In this document: positions 46,312 through 57,664 of the stretch, piece after piece
How the letters are laid out: each line of letters opens with the position of its first letter
Position numbering within the stretch: the first letter of the stretch is position 1
Source: Streptomyces lacrimifluminis
GTDB lineage: Bacteria; Actinomycetota; Actinomycetes; Streptomycetales; Streptomycetaceae
Assembly (NCBI RefSeq): GCF_014646095.1
Contig: NZ_BMMU01000001.1
Span: 496,001-560,000 of the forward strand
DNA length: 64,000 bases
Direction: 5' to 3'
The notes under the pieces: model-generated
Told to the model about the DNA's origin: nothing
What the model saw: only the letters and a program-made list of their open reading frames with translations
Databases searched by the model: none
Position numbers and translations under genes: made by a program

Positions 46312-47085
46312 GTGGTTCGCATCCGAGTCCTGGTCGTCGACGACCATCGCATCTTCGCCGAGTCGCTCGCCGCCGCACTGGCCGCGGAGCCCGACGTCGA
46401 CGTCTCCGCCGCCGGCAGCGGTCCCGCCGCGCTGCGCAGTCTGGAGCGCGCGGTGGCCGAGGGCCGCCGGTTCGACGTCCTGCTCGTCGACTCCGACCTG
46501 GGCGGCAACGTGCCCGGGGCGCGTCCGGCGGTGCCCGTGCAGGAGGGCAACGCGGAGGGTCTTGTCGACGGCATCTCGCTGGTCGCGGGCGTCCGTTCGG
46601 CGCATCCGCACGTACGGATCGTCGTCCTCGCCGAGAAGGACGACCCCCGCAGGGCCGCGCTCGCTCTACAGGCCGGCGCCTCCGGGTGGGTCGCCAAGGA
46701 CTGCTCGCTGTCGCGGCTGCTGACCGTCATACGGGGCGTGCTGCGCGACGAGACGCATCTGCCGCCCGCCCTTCTCACCGGTGTGCTGCGCGAGTTGACC
46801 GCCGCCCGCAAGCACCGCACCGAGAGTGAGCGACTCGTCGAGTCGCTGACGCCCAGGGAGCGGGAGGTGCTGCGCTGCATGGTCGCCGGGCTGGGCCGGA
46901 AAGCCGTCGCCGAACGGCTGTTCCTCTCCCCGCACACCGTGCGCACGCACATGCAGAACGTGCTGGGCAAGCTGGGCGTCCACTCCACCCTCGCCGCCGT
47001 CGCACTCGCCCGGCGGGCCGGGGTCGGCCCCGTCGACCTCGGGCACGGTGGGCGGATCACGGTGGAGGAGAGCAGCAGCGCCTGA
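46312..47085 (+). CDS. LuxR/NarL-type response regulator
   Basis: Protein of 257 residues from GTG 46312, which follows a GGGGAAGGGGG ribosome site. The receiver (IRVLVVDDHRIFAESLAAAL) keeps the phosphoacceptor in DVLLVDSDLGG and the Lys in WVAKD, but has an insert of about 20 residues after the Asp (NVPGARPAVPVQEGNAEGLV). The helix-turn-helix is complete (LTPREREVLRCMVAGLGRKAVAERLFLSPHTVRTHMQNVLGKLGV). No kinase is adjacent. It resembles the atypical regulator at 38946. Confidence 0.88.
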   Translation: MVRIRVLVVDDHRIFAESLAAALAAEPDVDVSAAGSGPAALRSLERAVAEGRRFDVLLVDSDLGGNVPGARPAVPVQEGNAEGLVDGISLVAGVRSAHPHVRIVVLAEKDDPRRAALALQAGASGWVAKDCSLSRLLTVIRGVLRDETHLPPALLTGVLRELTAARKHRTESERLVESLTPREREVLRCMVAGLGRKAVAERLFLSPHTVRTHMQNVLGKLGVHSTLAAVALARRAGVGPVDLGHGGRITVEESSSA

Positions 47086-47151
47086 CCGGCGGCAGCGCCT
47101 GACCGGCGGCAGCGTCCGACCGGCGGCCTCGCCGGTCGGCGTACGCCGGTG

Positions 47152-47649
47152 TCAGCCGGGGATGTTGTCGAACGGCGCCGTCAACTGGCGCAGCAGTCCG
47201 GCGAGTTCGCCGCGCTGTCCTCGCGACAGCTCTGCCAGGATCGCGCGCTCCTGGTCCAGCAGGCCCGCGAGCGCCTGATCCGCCCTGTCCTGGCCCTCCG
47301 CCGTGAGCCGGACCAGTACCCCGCGCCGGTCGCTGGGGTCGGGGAGGCGCTCGACCAGGCCCTTCTTCGTCAGCCGGTCGATACGGTTCGTCATCGTGCC
47401 CGAGGTGACCAGGGTCTGGGTGAGGAGCTGCCCGGGGGAGAGCTGATACGGGTTTCCTGCGCGCCTCAGCGCGGTCAGGACGTCGAACTCCCAGGGCTCC
47501 AGGGCGTGCTCGGCGAACGCCAGCCTGCGCGCCCGGTCCAGGTGCCGGGCCAGCCTGCTGACCCGGCTGAGTACTTCGAGTGGTTCCACGTCGAGGTCCG
47601 GGCGCTCCCGGCGCCACGCAGCGACCAGCCGATCGACCTCGTCCTCCAT
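47152..47649 (-). CDS. tamR: TamR-type MarR family repressor
   Basis: Winged-helix regulator of 165 residues (WEFDVLTALRRAGNPYQLSPGQLLTQTLVTSGTMTNRIDRLTKKGLVERLPDPSDRRG, in parts). It is divergent from the trans-aconitate methyltransferase gene. In S. coelicolor the pair is described as TamR/Tam; TamR releases DNA on binding trans-aconitate, citrate or related acids. A palindrome in the gap (47692-47706) is a candidate operator. Confidence 0.82.
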   Translation of the reverse strand: MEDEVDRLVAAWRRERPDLDVEPLEVLSRVSRLARHLDRARRLAFAEHALEPWEFDVLTALRRAGNPYQLSPGQLLTQTLVTSGTMTNRIDRLTKKGLVERLPDPSDRRGVLVRLTAEGQDRADQALAGLLDQERAILAELSRGQRGELAGLLRQLTAPFDNIPG

Positions 47650-47691
47650 GGCGATCAGTGTAGTGGTTGTGTCGATGTGAAGTCTCTTGGC

Positions 47692-47706
47692 GTCAAGTTT
47701 CTTGAC
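47692..47706. promoter_or_regulatory. GTCAAG-N3-CTTGAC palindrome, candidate TamR operator
   Basis: Perfect 6-bp arms around TTT, in the 190-base tamR-tam gap. A second, shorter inverted repeat, CTTG-N4-CAAG, overlaps its left side. The position suits control of both divergent genes. Confidence 0.55.
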
Positions 47707-47838
47707 ATCGAGAAACTTTCTCGGTCAGGCTGGACCCACGAACGGCCGCAGACGGCCATGGATGGCCATGGACGGCCACAGGACGGCCGCCGAACAACAG
47801 CCGACGCCGGTGACCGCGACCCACGGGAGAGCCCCCAC

Positions 47839-48660
47839 ATGCCTGCCACCACCCCCGCCCCCATCTGGGACCCCGCCCAGTACCTCCGCCACGCCGAACA
47901 CCGCGCCCGCCCCTTCGCCGACCTTCTCGCCCGCGTCCCCGACCTCCCCGGCACCCCGCCGCGCATCGCCGACCTCGGCTGCGGCCCCGGCAACGTCACC
48001 GCCGTACTCGCCGACCGCTGGCCCACCGCGCACATCACCGGGTACGACAACTCCGCACCCATGCTGGAACGGGCGGCGCGCCACGCGGGCCCCACGGCGG
48101 GCGGCGGACGCCTCGACTTCGCCCACGCGGACGCCTCGGCCTGGACGCCCTCCGGGACGTACGACCTGATCGTCTCCAACGCGGCCCTCCAGTGGGTCGA
48201 GGGACATCTCGACGCGTTCCCGGCCTGGTTGGACGCCGTCGCGCCCGGCGGGACCTTCGCCTTCCAGGTGCCGCACAACCTCGACGCGCCCCTGCACACC
48301 CTCATGCGCGAACTGGGCACCGGGGCCCGCTGGAAGAACCGCCTCGGCGAGGTGCTCCGCACCGACGACTCCGTCCACGCACCGCTCGTCTACCTCGACC
48401 GCCTCGCCCGGCTCGGCTGCGAGACGGACGTGTGGGAGACGACGTACCTCCACGTCCTGCGGGGCGAGGACCCGGTGCTCGACTGGGTCAAGGGGACGGG
48501 ACTGCGCCCGGTCCTCACCGCCCTGGCGGACGACCCGGAGGCCCGGGACGCGTTCGTCACCGAGTACCGGGACCTGCTGCGCGCGGTGTACCCGGCGGAG
48601 GCGTACGGCACGGTGCTGCCCTTCCAGCGGCTGTTCGCCGTGGCCCGGAAGGCGGGCTGA
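47839..48660 (+). CDS. tam: Trans-aconitate 2-methyltransferase
   Basis: SAM-dependent methyltransferase of 273 residues. Motif I is IADLGCGPGNVTAVLAD; WDPAQYLRHAEHRARPFADLLARV at the N-terminus and SNAALQWVEGHLDAFPAWLDAVAPGG are typical for Tam. It methylates trans-aconitate, an inhibitor of the citric-acid-cycle enzyme aconitase. ATG 47839 has GGGAG upstream. A VOC-family gene follows 3 bases after the stop and is probably cotranscribed. Confidence 0.92.
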   Translation: MPATTPAPIWDPAQYLRHAEHRARPFADLLARVPDLPGTPPRIADLGCGPGNVTAVLADRWPTAHITGYDNSAPMLERAARHAGPTAGGGRLDFAHADASAWTPSGTYDLIVSNAALQWVEGHLDAFPAWLDAVAPGGTFAFQVPHNLDAPLHTLMRELGTGARWKNRLGEVLRTDDSVHAPLVYLDRLARLGCETDVWETTYLHVLRGEDPVLDWVKGTGLRPVLTALADDPEARDAFVTEYRDLLRAVYPAEAYGTVLPFQRLFAVARKAG

Positions 48661-48663
48661 GAG

Positions 48664-49044
48664 GTGATCGCCGCCGTCGACCATGTGCAGCTGGCCGCGC
48701 CGGCCGGCTCGGAGGACGCGCTGCGGGCGTACTACGCCGGCGTCCTCGGCATGACCGAGATCCCGAAACCGCCGACCCTGGCCGCGCGGGGCGGCTGCTG
48801 GTTCCGGGCGGGGCCGGTCCAACTGCACCTGGGGATCGAGAAGGACTTCCGGCCGGCGGGAAAGGCCCACCCGGGGCTGAGGGTCACCGGGATCGAGGCG
48901 TACGCGGAAAGGCTGGTCGCAGGTGGGGCATCGGCGGCCTGGGACGACGAACTCCCTGGCCACCGACGGTTCTTCTCGTACGACCCGGTGGGCAACCGGC
49001 TGGAGTTCCTGGAGGGGATCAGGCCGTGCGGCCCAGGTGGGTGA
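48664..49044 (+). CDS. VOC-family (glyoxalase-like) protein
   Basis: Protein of 126 residues with a VOC fold: IAAVDHVQLAAPAGSEDALRAYYAGVLGM and a C-terminal FFSYDPVGNRLEFLEG. His and Glu metal ligands of the family are present. The GTG start lies 3 bases after tam. Its last 26 bases overlap the 3' end of the convergent toxin gene. Confidence 0.85.
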   Translation: MIAAVDHVQLAAPAGSEDALRAYYAGVLGMTEIPKPPTLAARGGCWFRAGPVQLHLGIEKDFRPAGKAHPGLRVTGIEAYAERLVAGGASAAWDDELPGHRRFFSYDPVGNRLEFLEGIRPCGPGG

Positions 49045-49270
49045 TGAGGATATGGATCGTCTCTTGGTCGATGAAGTAGAGGACCCGGTAGTCGTTGATG
49101 CGCAGGCGCCGAATGTCGCGTGACCCATAGGGGACCGACCCTGCCGGGCGAGGATCGGTGGCCAGCTTGTCGATGGTGTCCAGGACCAGGGACAGGCCGC
49201 TCGGGTCCTCCTGGAGGAATCGAGCCGCGGCGTCGAGGGCGTGTGGCTCGAAGACGATCTCGTGCGTCAC
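49019..49270 (-). CDS. RelE/ParE-type toxin
   Basis: Small basic protein of 83 residues with the RelE fold: YGSRDIRRLRINDYRVLYFIDQETIHILITHLGRT. The Arg-rich strand and the YRVLYFID strand are typical of RelE ribosome-dependent mRNA interferases. The GTG start overlaps the end of the antitoxin gene by 4 bases. The 3' end overlaps the convergent VOC gene. Confidence 0.85.
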   Translation of the reverse strand: MTHEIVFEPHALDAAARFLQEDPSGLSLVLDTIDKLATDPRPAGSVPYGSRDIRRLRINDYRVLYFIDQETIHILITHLGRTA

Positions 49271-49521
49271 CGGGTTTCGAGCCCCAGCCGCCTGCGTACC
49301 TCAGCCATCGGGATGCCGGGCTCAAGCGCTCCCTCAGCCTTGCGTCGCTGGAAGTCGGCCACGGCCAGCGCGTCTTCGAAATCCTCTATCACCTGCGGCG
49401 ACACCAGTAGGGCCGCCACGTGCCCGTGATCGGTGAGGGCGATGGTCTCGCGGCTGTGTGCCGCACGGCGGACAAGGTCGCCGAGCTGGGAACGGGCCGC
49501 GCTGATCGCAATCTGAGTCAT
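49267..49521 (-). CDS. Phd/YefM-type antitoxin
   Basis: Protein of 84 residues. The N-terminal DNA-binding Phd fold is MTQIAISAARSQLGDLVRRAAHSRETIALTDHGHVAALLVS; the C-terminal tail should wrap the toxin. It precedes the toxin gene, with a 4-base overlap, as in relBE and yefM-yoeB modules. It probably represses its own operon. Confidence 0.87.
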   Translation of the reverse strand: MTQIAISAARSQLGDLVRRAAHSRETIALTDHGHVAALLVSPQVIEDFEDALAVADFQRRKAEGALEPGIPMAEVRRRLGLETR

Positions 49522-49562
49522 GGCCGAATGATGCCACAAGGTGAATCAAGAGGAACGTTCAT

Positions 49563-50228
49563 TCAGCTTTTGCGTCGCCCTATCAGGCGTGGTTTCGCCT
49601 CCAGCCCGTCCAGTCCGTGCCACGCCAGGTTCACCAGATGCGCCGCCACCTCGGCCTTCTTCGGGCGCCGCACGTCCAGCCACCACTGTCCGGTGAGCGC
49701 GACCATGCCGACCAGGGCCTGGGCGTACAGCGGGGCCAGCTTGGGGTCGAAACCGCGGCGTTTGAACTCGCGGCCCAGGATGTCCTCCACCTGGGTGGCG
49801 ATGTCCGAGATGAGCGACGCGAAGGAACCCGTCGACTGGGGGATGGGGGAGTCGCGGACCAGGATGCGGAAACCGTCCGTGTACTCCTCGATGTAGTCGA
49901 GGAGCGCGAACGCCGCCTGCTCGCACAGCTCACGGGGGTGGCCCGCCGTCAGGGAACTCGTCACCATGTCCAGCAGGCGCCGCATCTCGCGGTCCACCAC
50001 CACCGCGTACAGGCCCTCCTTGCCGCCGAAGTGCTCGTACACCACCGGCTTGGAGACGCCGGCCTTGGCCGCGATCTCCTCCACCGACGTGGCCTCGAAG
50101 CCCTTGTTGGCGAACAGCGTGCGGCCGATCTCCAGCAACTGGGCCCGGCGCTCGGCACCCGTCATCCGGGTGCGGCGGGGGCGCCGCGGTTTCTCATTGC
50201 TCGGAGTGTTGCTGGAGTCGGTCACCAC
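49563..50228 (-). CDS. TetR-family regulator downstream of the desaturase
   Basis: Protein of 221 residues. N-terminal helix-turn-helix (RRAQLLEIGRTLFANKGFEATSVEEIAAKAGVSKPVVYEHFGGKEGLYAVV), then an all-helical ligand domain. The gene starts 7 bases after the desaturase stop, so they form an operon. The regulator probably controls the shared promoter, where two matching palindromes lie (51328-51354). Ligand is likely a fatty acyl molecule, by inference from its partner. Confidence 0.9.
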   Translation of the reverse strand: MVTDSSNTPSNEKPRRPRRTRMTGAERRAQLLEIGRTLFANKGFEATSVEEIAAKAGVSKPVVYEHFGGKEGLYAVVVDREMRRLLDMVTSSLTAGHPRELCEQAAFALLDYIEEYTDGFRILVRDSPIPQSTGSFASLISDIATQVEDILGREFKRRGFDPKLAPLYAQALVGMVALTGQWWLDVRRPKKAEVAAHLVNLAWHGLDGLEAKPRLIGRRKS

Positions 50229-50235
50229 GCGTCAA

Positions 50236-51249
50236 TCATGCAGCCTTCGCGGGCTCCGTCCGGCGCCGAGAGCCGTCCTGGTCCGTGTTTCGACGGGAAT
50301 CGATACGCGAGCGTGACGGCCAGCGCACGTCATAGGCCCATCCGAGCTTCTCGAACCAGCGGATCAGCCGCGCCGAGGAGTCGAGCTGCCCGCGCATCAC
50401 ACCGTGCCGCGCCGACGTCGGGTCCGCGTGGTGCAGGTTGTGCCACGACTCACCGCAGGAAAGCACGGCCAGCCACCACACGTTGCCCGAGCGGTCCCGC
50501 GACTTGAACGGGCGCTTGCCCACCGCGTGGCAGATCGAGTTGATCGACCACGTGACGTGATGGAGCAGGCAGACGCGGACCAGGGAGCCCCAGAAGAAGC
50601 CCGTGAACGCGCCCCACCAGGACATCGTCACCAGGCCGCCGATCAGAGCCGGCAGCGTCAGCGACAGCATCGCCCACCAGATGAACTGACGGGAGATCGC
50701 CCGGATGTCCGGGTCCTTGATCAGGTCGGGCGCGTACTTGTCCTGCGGCGTCTGCTCCTCGTCGAACATCCACTCGATGTGCGCCCACCACAGGCCGCGC
50801 ATCAGCGCCGGAACCGTCTCCCCGAACCGCCACGGCGAATGCGGGTCGCCCTCCGCGTCGGAGAACTTGTGGTGCTTGCGATGGTCGGCCACCCAGCGCA
50901 CCAGCGGACCCTCCACCGCCATCGAACCGGCGATCGCCAGCGCGATCCGCAGCGGTCGCCTGGCCTTGAAGGCACCGTGCGTGAAATAGCGGTGGAAGCC
51001 GATCGTGATGCCGTGACAGCCCAGGTAGTAGAAGAAGACGAGCAGGCCGAGATCCAGCCAGCTCACCCCCCAGCCCCACGCCAGCGGCACCGCCGCCAGC
51101 ACGGCCAGGAACGGGACGGTGATGAAGAGGAGAAGCGTGATCTGCTCGATCGAACGCTTCTGTTCGCCACCCAGCGTGGCCAAGGGCAGGGAAGAGTCGT
51201 CGGGCTTCTTCCCGGCGTCTTCGATCGCATCGGAAGGTGAGGTGGTCAT
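50236..51249 (-). CDS. Membrane fatty acid (delta-9-type acyl-CoA/lipid) desaturase
   Basis: Diiron membrane enzyme of 337 residues from ATG 51249 (AGGGG six bases upstream). Three His boxes bind iron: HRYFTH, HRKHH and HNLHH. Hydrophobic pairs of helices lie before and between them (ITLLLFITVPFLAVLAAVPLAWGW and LLVFFYYLGCHGI). It introduces a double bond in acyl chains and so adjusts membrane fluidity. It is followed by a TetR regulator in the same operon. Confidence 0.93.
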   Translation of the reverse strand: MTTSPSDAIEDAGKKPDDSSLPLATLGGEQKRSIEQITLLLFITVPFLAVLAAVPLAWGWGVSWLDLGLLVFFYYLGCHGITIGFHRYFTHGAFKARRPLRIALAIAGSMAVEGPLVRWVADHRKHHKFSDAEGDPHSPWRFGETVPALMRGLWWAHIEWMFDEEQTPQDKYAPDLIKDPDIRAISRQFIWWAMLSLTLPALIGGLVTMSWWGAFTGFFWGSLVRVCLLHHVTWSINSICHAVGKRPFKSRDRSGNVWWLAVLSCGESWHNLHHADPTSARHGVMRGQLDSSARLIRWFEKLGWAYDVRWPSRSRIDSRRNTDQDGSRRRTEPAKAA

Positions 51250-51571
51250 GCGCATCCCCTGGGGGGTGATGGGTCTAGGTAGATGCCGGGGTACGGAATC
51301 CGAGGGCGCCATCGGAATCAGGCTCCCTACGGTTGCGTAACCTACGGCGTCGTAAGTATGTCAGCGCGTTGCCCGGCGGCAAGAGCCCGAAATTCTGCGC
51401 GTTCCTCTCGACACCTATCCTTGAGTCGGTCGGACAGCGCGGTCCGCTCTCTTTTCTTCCCGGATGCCCCGCCCCCATGCCGCCCGGCACCCGGTTCCGG
51501 GGCGGTTCGGCCGCCCGGACACCGGCCGGGTACCCACCCGCCGAGCCTCCACACTGCAAGGAGCCGCACCT
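51250..51571. other. Divergent promoter region, desaturase and ppc
   Basis: 322 bases with no gene. It holds the desaturase promoter with two palindromes (listed separately), and the leader of ppc with an AAGGAG ribosome site 8 bases before GTG 51572. A frame that extends ppc upstream to 51464 lies within it and is not conserved-looking. Confidence 0.5.
51328..51354. promoter_or_regulatory. Two TACG-N4-CGTA palindromes upstream of the desaturase
   Basis: TACGGTTGCGTA (51328-51339) and TACGGCGTCGTA (51343-51354) share perfect TACG/CGTA arms with a four-base spacer, and their centres are 15 bases apart. Paired palindromes suit cooperative binding of two TetR dimers. The encoded TetR gene lies in the same operon. 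Confidence 0.6.
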
Positions 51572-54313
<2,742 letters not shown>

Positions 54314-54329
54314 CCCGGACGCGAACAGC

Positions 54330-54382
54330 TGAGGGTGCCCTCGTACGCGGACACACGATCCACGCGTACGAGGGCACCCTCA
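54330..54382. terminator. 20-bp perfect hairpin downstream of ppc
   Basis: TGAGGGTGCCCTCGTACGCG (54330-54349) is perfectly mirrored at 54363-54382, with a 13-base loop. It lies 17 bases after the ppc stop and separates ppc from the convergent membrane-protein gene. Confidence 0.8.
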
Positions 54383-54453
54383 CGTCGTCTGCAAGGCCGA
54401 ACAGGGAGAAGGGCAAAGGGAGAAGGGAGACAACGGGGACTAAGCCATGCCCT

Positions 54454-54972
54454 TCACAACGCCACCCAGGCCGCCGTCACCAGCGCCAGGCCGCTCCCGG
54501 CCAGCGCCAACCCCGTCCGCGTCAGTCCAAGACCACCCGCCACCACGACCGACGCGAGCAGCAGCGCACCGCCCAACGGCACCCAGGCGTACAGGAAACC
54601 GGCCGGCCCCGACCGCACGACATCGAGGCTGCCGGGCTTCACGACCACGGTGTACGTCTCACCCTCGCCGACCCCGACCGACTGGTCCAGCACGACCCGG
54701 CCCCGCGCCGTCGACCCCACCGACACCGGCCGGTACGACCCCGTACAGACGCCGTCCTCGCACCCCGACACGGTCATCGTGCCCTGCTCGCGCCCCTTGC
54801 TGAGCATCACGTGCTGGGCCGACCCCCAGGACGCCCACACACCCGCGATCAGGATCAGCGCGGCGACCGTACCCATCACCGCGAACCGACCCAGACGCCC
54901 AAGACGCCCGAGCCGCAGCATGGCGGGGGCGGACTTGCGCCGGTGGGCGGTGGCTGGCATGGCCGGGATCAT
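54454..54972 (-). CDS. Hypothetical membrane protein (DUF3592-like)
   Basis: Protein of up to 172 residues, no firm family. An N-terminal basic stretch precedes one membrane helix (GTVAALILIAGVWASWG). An extracellular part of about 75 residues contains a CEDGVCTGSY pair of Cys, and two hydrophobic segments close the protein (LYAWVPLGGALLLASVVVAGG, GLALVTAAWVAL). The layout resembles DUF3592 membrane proteins. ATG 54960 is an alternative start. Confidence 0.6.
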   Translation of the reverse strand: MIPAMPATAHRRKSAPAMLRLGRLGRLGRFAVMGTVAALILIAGVWASWGSAQHVMLSKGREQGTMTVSGCEDGVCTGSYRPVSVGSTARGRVVLDQSVGVGEGETYTVVVKPGSLDVVRSGPAGFLYAWVPLGGALLLASVVVAGGLGLTRTGLALAGSGLALVTAAWVAL

Positions 54973-55074
54973 TGGCCATGGCCGGGCGATCGGTCAACTC
55001 CTGCCCGAAAAAGTCAGGAGTTGTACGCACGTATCGCCGGGCGCCCGCCCGCCTCACCAGCTCACAGCGAACTC

Positions 55075-55677
55075 TCAGGAGTTGTACGCGCTCTGCGCCC
55101 GCTCCAGGCCCTCGGTCACCAGGGACTCCACCGCGTCCGCCGCCCGGTCCACGAAGTAGTCCAGCTCCTTGCGCTCCGCCGACGAGAAGTCCTTCAGCAC
55201 GAAATCGGCAACCTGCATACGACCCGGCGGACGCCCGATCCCGAACCGCACCCGGTGATAGTCCGCACTCATCGCCTTCGTCATCGACTTCAGACCGTTG
55301 TGGCCGTTGTCCCCGCCGCCCAGCTTCAGCCGCAGGACCCCGTAGTCGATGTCCAGCTCGTCATGGACCGCCACGACACGGTCGAGCGACACCTTGTAGA
55401 ACTCGCGCAGCGCGTTCACCGGGCCACCCGACAGGTTCATGTACGACATCGGCTTCGCCAGGATCACCCGACGGCTCGCCGGTCCCGGCGGCCCGATCCG
55501 CCCCTCGACGACCTGCGCCTGCGCCTTCCCGGCCCGCTTGAACCTCCCGCCGATCCGCCCCGCCAGCAGGTCGGCCACCATGAATCCCACGTTGTGCCGG
55601 TTCATCGCGTATTCCGGCCCGGGATTGCCGAGCCCCACGATCAGCCAAGGGCCGCCCGCGTCGGTCGTCACGTCCAT
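55075..55677 (-). CDS. pth: Peptidyl-tRNA hydrolase
   Basis: Essential recycling enzyme of 200 residues that cleaves peptidyl-tRNA released from the ribosome. Motifs: [21 protein letters not shown] (catalytic His), [23 protein letters not shown] and [12 protein letters not shown]. An ATG at 55677 overlaps AAGGAG closely, and GTG 55671 has better spacing; the product differs by two residues. It follows rplY on the same strand, as is common in bacteria. Confidence 0.95.
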   Translation of the reverse strand: MDVTTDAGGPWLIVGLGNPGPEYAMNRHNVGFMVADLLAGRIGGRFKRAGKAQAQVVEGRIGPPGPASRRVILAKPMSYMNLSGGPVNALREFYKVSLDRVVAVHDELDIDYGVLRLKLGGGDNGHNGLKSMTKAMSADYHRVRFGIGRPPGRMQVADFVLKDFSSAERKELDYFVDRAADAVESLVTEGLERAQSAYNS

Positions 55678-55691
55678 CTCTCCTTGCTACG

Positions 55692-55728
55692 CGTCGGCCG
55701 CCGCCCCTGGTGGGAACGGCGGCCGACG
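55692..55728. terminator. 12-bp hairpin between rplY and pth
   Basis: CGTCGGCCGCCG (55692-55703) pairs perfectly with CGGCGGCCGACG (55717-55728). It could partly separate rplY and pth transcription. Confidence 0.6.
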
Positions 55729-55747
55729 GACGAAGACTCCGGGGAAA

Positions 55748-56332
55748 TCAGGCCTCGGTGGTCTCGGCCTCGCCCTCGGCGGGGGCCTCCTCCGCCTGCG
55801 CGGACAGGACCTGGAGGACGACCGCGTCCTCGTCGATCACCAGCGTGGTGCCCTCGGGCAGCGGGATGTCCTTGGCGAGGATGGCGGCACCGGCCTCCAG
55901 GCCCGCGATGGACACGGTGACGGACTCGGGGATGTGCGTGGCCTCGGCCTCGACGGTCAGCGTGCTCAGCACGTGCTCGAGCAGGTAGGCGCCCGGGGCC
56001 AGCTCGCCCTCGGTGTGGACGTAGACCTCGACGGTGACCTTCTCGCCGCTCTTCACGGTGAGCAGGTCGACGTGCTCCAGGAAGCCCTTCAGCGGGTCAC
56101 GCTGCACGGCCTTCGGGATCGCCAGCGCGGTGCGGCCCTCGATGTCCAGGGTCAGCAGGACGTTCGGCGTACGCAGGGCGAGCTGCAGCTCGTGGCCCGG
56201 GAGCGTGATGTGGACGGGGTCGGCACCGTGGCCGTAGACGACCGCGGGAACCTTGGCCTCGCGGCGGATGCGGCGGGCGGCACCCTTGCCGAACTCGGTG
56301 CGGGTCTCGGCGGTGAGCTTGACGTCGGACAT
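55748..56332 (-). CDS. rplY: Ribosomal protein bL25 (general stress protein CTC type)
   Basis: 5S-rRNA-binding protein of 194 residues with the longer TL5/CTC architecture: an N-terminal L25 domain (VKLTAETRTEFGKGAARRIRREAKVPAVVYG) and a C-terminal beta domain (VEVYVHTEGELAPG...ILAKDIPLPEGTTL). The acidic tail ends EGEAETTEA. ATG 56332 is the family start and has a GAGGAG site. It lies between prs and pth on the same strand. Confidence 0.96.
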   Translation of the reverse strand: MSDVKLTAETRTEFGKGAARRIRREAKVPAVVYGHGADPVHITLPGHELQLALRTPNVLLTLDIEGRTALAIPKAVQRDPLKGFLEHVDLLTVKSGEKVTVEVYVHTEGELAPGAYLLEHVLSTLTVEAEATHIPESVTVSIAGLEAGAAILAKDIPLPEGTTLVIDEDAVVLQVLSAQAEEAPAEGEAETTEA

Positions 56333-56565
56333 GCTTTTCACTCCTCGTACGGGTGAGAGACGGACAGGTCACCCGGCCACGAACGGCCTGCTACGAAGAG
56401 CGCGTCGATAACGGATCACCGGCCCGTGAACGACACGGACACGGCCTCCCTCGCCGAGCAACTCCGACAGAGTACTCGGCGCGAGAGGCCGCAGGAAAAT
56501 CGATCATGCAGAAGCGATCCAGCAGATCCCGGGAACAAGAAACCCGCAGGCGAGACCCGATGGGC

Positions 56566-57549
56566 CTACTGCTCGTCGAACAGGCTCGTCACCGAACCGT
56601 CCTCGAACACCTCACGCACCGCACTCGCGATGGTCGGCGCGATCGACAACACCTTGATCTTGTCCAGATCGGCACTCAGCTCACCCGGCGTCGGCAGCGT
56701 GTCCGTGAAGACGAACTCACTCACCCGCGAGTTCTTCAGCCGGTCCGCCGCCGGACCCGACAGCACGCCGTGCGTCGCCGTCACGATGACATCCTCCGCA
56801 CCGTGCGCGAACAACGCGTCCGCCGCGGCGCAGATCGTCCCACCGGTGTCGATCATGTCGTCGACGAGCACACACACACGACCCTTGACCTCACCCACGA
56901 CCTCGTGGACGGTCACCTGGTTCGCCACGTCCTTGTCACGCCGCTTGTGCACGATCGCCAGCGGCGCACCCAGCCGGTCGCACCAACGGTCGGCAACCCG
57001 CACCCGGCCCGCGTCCGGCGACACGACCGTCAGCTTGCTCCTGTCCACCTTGGTGCCCACGTAGTCGGCGAGCAACGGCAGCGCGAACAGATGATCGACC
57101 GGACCGTCGAAGAAGCCCTGAATCTGGTCCGTATGCAGATCCACGGTCAGAATGCGGTCCGCACCCGCCGTCGCCATCAGGTCCGCGACCAGACGCGCCG
57201 AAATCGGTTCACGTCCACGGTGCTTCTTGTCCTGCCGCGCGTAACCGTAGAACGGCACGATCACGGTGATGGAACGGGCCGACGCACGCTTCAGCGCGTC
57301 GATCATGATCAGCTGCTCCATGATCCACTGGTTGATCGGAGCCGTGTGGCTCTGGATCACAAAGCAGTCCGCGCCACGCGCCGACTCCTCGTAACGGACG
57401 TAGATCTCGCCGTTCGCGAAGTCGAAGGCCTTCGTCGGCACAACCTCGACCCCCAACTGCTGGGCGACCTCCTGGGCAAGCTCGGGGTGGGCGCGGCCGG
57501 AGAAGAACATCATCTTCTTCTTCCCGCCGGTCGTCTTGGTCCCGGTCAC
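56566..57549 (-). CDS. prs: Ribose-phosphate pyrophosphokinase
   Basis: PRPP synthase of 327 residues, feeding purine, pyrimidine, His, Trp and NAD synthesis. Motifs: FANGEIYVRYEESARG, FYGYARQDKKHRGREPI (ATP loop), VDLHTDQIQGFF and the PRPP-binding VCVLVDDMIDTGGT. The GTG start is close to glmU upstream on the same strand. A gap of about 230 bases separates it from rplY. Confidence 0.97.
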   Translation of the reverse strand: MTGTKTTGGKKKMMFFSGRAHPELAQEVAQQLGVEVVPTKAFDFANGEIYVRYEESARGADCFVIQSHTAPINQWIMEQLIMIDALKRASARSITVIVPFYGYARQDKKHRGREPISARLVADLMATAGADRILTVDLHTDQIQGFFDGPVDHLFALPLLADYVGTKVDRSKLTVVSPDAGRVRVADRWCDRLGAPLAIVHKRRDKDVANQVTVHEVVGEVKGRVCVLVDDMIDTGGTICAAADALFAHGAEDVIVTATHGVLSGPAADRLKNSRVSEFVFTDTLPTPGELSADLDKIKVLSIAPTIASAVREVFEDGSVTSLFDEQ

Positions 57550-57664
57550 AGCACTGTCTCCTCGGAGGTGTCTCAGCCGTGATCAGCCCTGAGAGGCCTG
57601 CTCAGCTGGGGGTGTGCGGGTGTGCCCTATCACGGTAGCCCGACTCGGACCGGACTGTTTCCGG

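Noticed and set aside
51464..51571. N-terminal extension of ppc
   Set aside because: Pro/Arg-rich, not family-like, and GTG 51572 has a much better ribosome site.
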